Assembly: GCF_002741035.1 (NCBI RefSeq)
Contig: NZ_CP016808.1
Span: forward strand, 2,790,001-2,854,000
Length of the DNA: 64,000 nucleotides
Origin: Paenibacillus sp. BIHB 4019
GTDB lineage: Bacteria > Bacillota > Bacilli > Paenibacillales > Paenibacillaceae
Direction: 5' to 3'
Shown: positions 62,219 to 64,000 of the stretch, one piece after another
How positions within the stretch are numbered: the stretch's first letter is position 1
How the letters are laid out: every line of letters starts with the position of its first letter
Position numbers and translations under genes: made by a program
Notes under the pieces: model-generated
The model's input: only the letters and a program-made list of their open reading frames with translations
Databases searched by the model: none
Told to the model about the DNA's origin: nothing

Positions 62219-64000
62219 ATGAAGCTTGTGAAACGCAGATCGCTGATTTATCTGTTAATAGTAAGTATGATACTGACGTTGATAGCTGGACCTGGAACGG
62301 CTGAAGCAGCAGCCTCTAATTGGATTATGGTGGATGGCGGCGGGAATACTGGCCTGAATGTGAATACTTCGAGTCATGCACCGCAAGCTATGCGTACGGC
62401 CGTACACCATAATATTCTTTATGCAGCCTGGATTGAAAGGGCATCGGCAGTTAATCAGGTTCGAGTAAAAAGCTTTAATGGAACAACCTGGAGAAGCGTA
62501 GACGGAGGCGGTACGACCGGTCTGAATATAAATCCAGCAGATCGAGCGCTTAACCCTTCCTTAATTGTTTATGAGGATATTTTATACTTGCTTTGGGAGG
62601 AAACGGGTAAGATTCGCGCAAAAAAATACGATGGAACCAGTTGGATCAGTGTCGATGAAGGCGGCTTGAATGGAAGCGCTTCGGCAACATCATCTGCTCC
62701 ACGCATGGCCGTCATGAATAACAACCTTTACGTAGCTTGGCATGAGAAGGTAGACGGCGGAGTTAATCAGATTCGAGTAATGAGCTTTGACGGTACCAAT
62801 TGGACCAGTGTCGATGGCGGAGGCTCTACAGGTTTGAACGCAAATCCATTGAGCTCTGCAACCTATCCGACGATGGCTGTATTCAACAATGCTTTATACA
62901 TTTCTTGGTATGAATATAATAGTAGTGCTGCACAAGTGAGAGTAATGAAATATGATGGCTCCAGTTGGATTAGTGTCGATGGTGGAGGAAGCGACGGTAT
63001 AAACGTAAATCCTTCTTTAAACGCATTAGCGCCCGAATTAATCGAATTTAATAATGCGCTGTATGCAACATGGTATGAGAGTAGTCAGATTAGAGTCAAG
63101 AAGTATGATGGAGCAAGCTGGACGAGCGTCGATGGCGGGGGTTCAATTGGCTTGAATGTAAATACTAACAGGGAAGCATCTTTTCCTAAACCGATGGTGT
63201 TCAATAATGATTTATACGTTACATGGCTTGAAGATAATGGTACTATTAGAGCTCAAATTCGGGTAAAAAAGTATGATAGAACAAGTTGGTCATCTGTAGA
63301 TGATGGAGGTTCAAATGGTATTAATGCCGGCTTTGCCGATACAGCTTGGGAACCTTCCCTGCAACAATTTAATGGTGATTTATATGCGTTTTGGGCTGAA
63401 GCCAATGGTTATTCCGGTCAGGTTAGGGCAGCCAGGATGTTGATTAACGCTGATTTTCCGACCATCAGTTCACAGCCAGCGAATCAGGCGGTAAATGTGG
63501 GAGGAACGGCGACGCTTAGAGTGACGGCATACACCATCGACGGCGGGACGTTAAGCTACCAGTGGTACAGCAATACCAGCAACAGCACCTCCGGCGGTAC
63601 GCTTGTGACTGGAGCGATCAGCGCAAGCTATAACGCGCCGACTGCCACTGAAGGTACTCTGTACTATTACGTCGAGGTGACGAATACAAATTCGCGCGCT
63701 GAGGGAACAAAATCGGCGAGCGTTACGAGCAATGTTGTTTCGGTGACAGCGAACGCGCTCGTGAACGCCGCTACGCCGAGCATTGGGACGCAGCCAGCGG
63801 ATGAGACGGTGGAGGTTGGAGGAACGGCAACGCTTAGCGTAGCGGCGAGCGTGAGCGATGGAGGTGTATTGAGCTACCAGTGGTATAGCAACGGCAGCAA
63901 CAGCACGAGCGGAGGTACGTTGGTGAATGGTGCGACAAGCGCTAGCTATAATGTACCGACGGCAACGGCTGGCACGAGGTATTATTACGTCGTAGTGACG
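62219..64000 (+). CDS. secreted beta-propeller-like repeat protein with Ig-like domains (3' end outside window)
   Basis: The frame runs open for 594 codons to the window edge. A signal peptide (RSLIYLLIVSMILTLIAGPG, cleavage near AEA-A) is followed by about seven repeats of roughly 60 residues, each with an LYxxW core, an IRVxxFDGTxW segment and a SVDGGGxxGLNxNP turn, which suggests a beta-propeller. From about residue 415, Ig-like units begin (SYQWYSNTSNSTSGGTLVTG, LYYYVEVTNTN), repeated at least twice with near-identical wording. Paenibacillus has many such large exported, often S-layer-anchored proteins; ligand and anchor are not visible here. AAGGAGG precedes the ATG. Confidence 0.88.
   Translation, partial: MKLVKRRSLIYLLIVSMILTLIAGPGTAEAAASNWIMVDGGGNTGLNVNTSSHAPQAMRTAVHHNILYAAWIERASAVNQVRVKSFNGTTWRSVDGGGTTGLNINPADRALNPSLIVYEDILYLLWEETGKIRAKKYDGTSWISVDEGGLNGSASATSSAPRMAVMNNNLYVAWHEKVDGGVNQIRVMSFDGTNWTSVDGGGSTGLNANPLSSATYPTMAVFNNALYISWYEYNSSAAQVRVMKYDGSSWISVDGGGSDGINVNPSLNALAPELIEFNNALYATWYESSQIRVKKYDGASWTSVDGGGSIGLNVNTNREASFPKPMVFNNDLYVTWLEDNGTIRAQIRVKKYDRTSWSSVDDGGSNGINAGFADTAWEPSLQQFNGDLYAFWAEANGYSGQVRAARMLINADFPTISSQPANQAVNVGGTATLRVTAYTIDGGTLSYQWYSNTSNSTSGGTLVTGAISASYNAPTATEGTLYYYVEVTNTNSRAEGTKSASVTSNVVSVTANALVNAATPSIGTQPADETVEVGGTATLSVAASVSDGGVLSYQWYSNGSNSTSGGTLVNGATSASYNVPTATAGTRYYYVVVT

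Overview
The window looks like a chromosomal segment of a Paenibacillus-type Firmicute. Supporting signs are the conserved sigW-rsiW-cdaA-cdaR-glmM-glmS order, a glmS ribozyme, Lpl-type sugar ABC transporters paired with YesM/YesN two-component systems, AAGGAGG ribosome binding sites, strong U-tract terminators, and roughly 50% GC in the core that falls sharply in the accessory stretch. This assignment is an inference from gene content; no database search was possible.

Layout. 1-3450: 3' part of a 23S rRNA gene followed by six tRNAs (Asn, Thr, Glu, Gln, Lys, Leu), with no 5S between them. 3600-8660: a Fur-controlled iron-siderophore locus with a lipoprotein binding protein, an AraC-type regulator fused to a siderophore-binding domain, a nitroreductase-family flavoprotein and an orphan FecE/YusV-like ATPase. 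Four Fur boxes and a tandem 98-bp intergenic repeat lie in it. 8818-9153: four more tRNAs (Gly, Arg, Pro, Gly). 9463-13505: a hypothetical protein, a methyltransferase and a divergent YesM/YesN-type system. 13815-24476: two AbgB-like M20 amidohydrolases around an MFS exporter, then a complete Opp/Dpp-type transporter. 24602-29862: a small membrane protein, PEP carboxylase and an HtrA-like protease without PDZ. 30191-38160: sigW, rsiW, cdaA, cdaR, glmM, glmS ribozyme, glmS.

38182-47161 is the most unusual part. Directly downstream of glmS, the classical Tn7 attachment site, there are three successive sequence ends that look like Tn7-type transposon right ends. Each begins TGT and has TnsB-like AAAGT/AGTC sites at a 20-base period, followed by an intrinsic terminator. 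The first element (about 38182-46524) has a left-end-like far side and carries an AT-rich four-gene operon: a membrane/zinc-knuckle protein, an OLD-family ATPase-TOPRIM nuclease, a UvrD-type helicase, and a protein with a PD-(D/E)XK-like head and TPRs. The OLD-UvrD pair resembles Gabija anti-phage defence; the extra two genes make it an unfamiliar composite. A 460-base gene-free mini-element follows, then a third right end. No transposase gene is present in the window.

47950-59451 is an arabinan/arabinoxylan-type locus: two GH51 arabinofuranosidases flank a GH43 remnant, an LplB/YtcP/SBP sugar transporter and a YesM/YesN pair. 59640-62200 holds further TnsB-like arrays, an ECF sigma/anti-sigma pair and a decayed SRAP (YedK) gene. 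The window ends inside a large secreted repeat protein (62219 onward).
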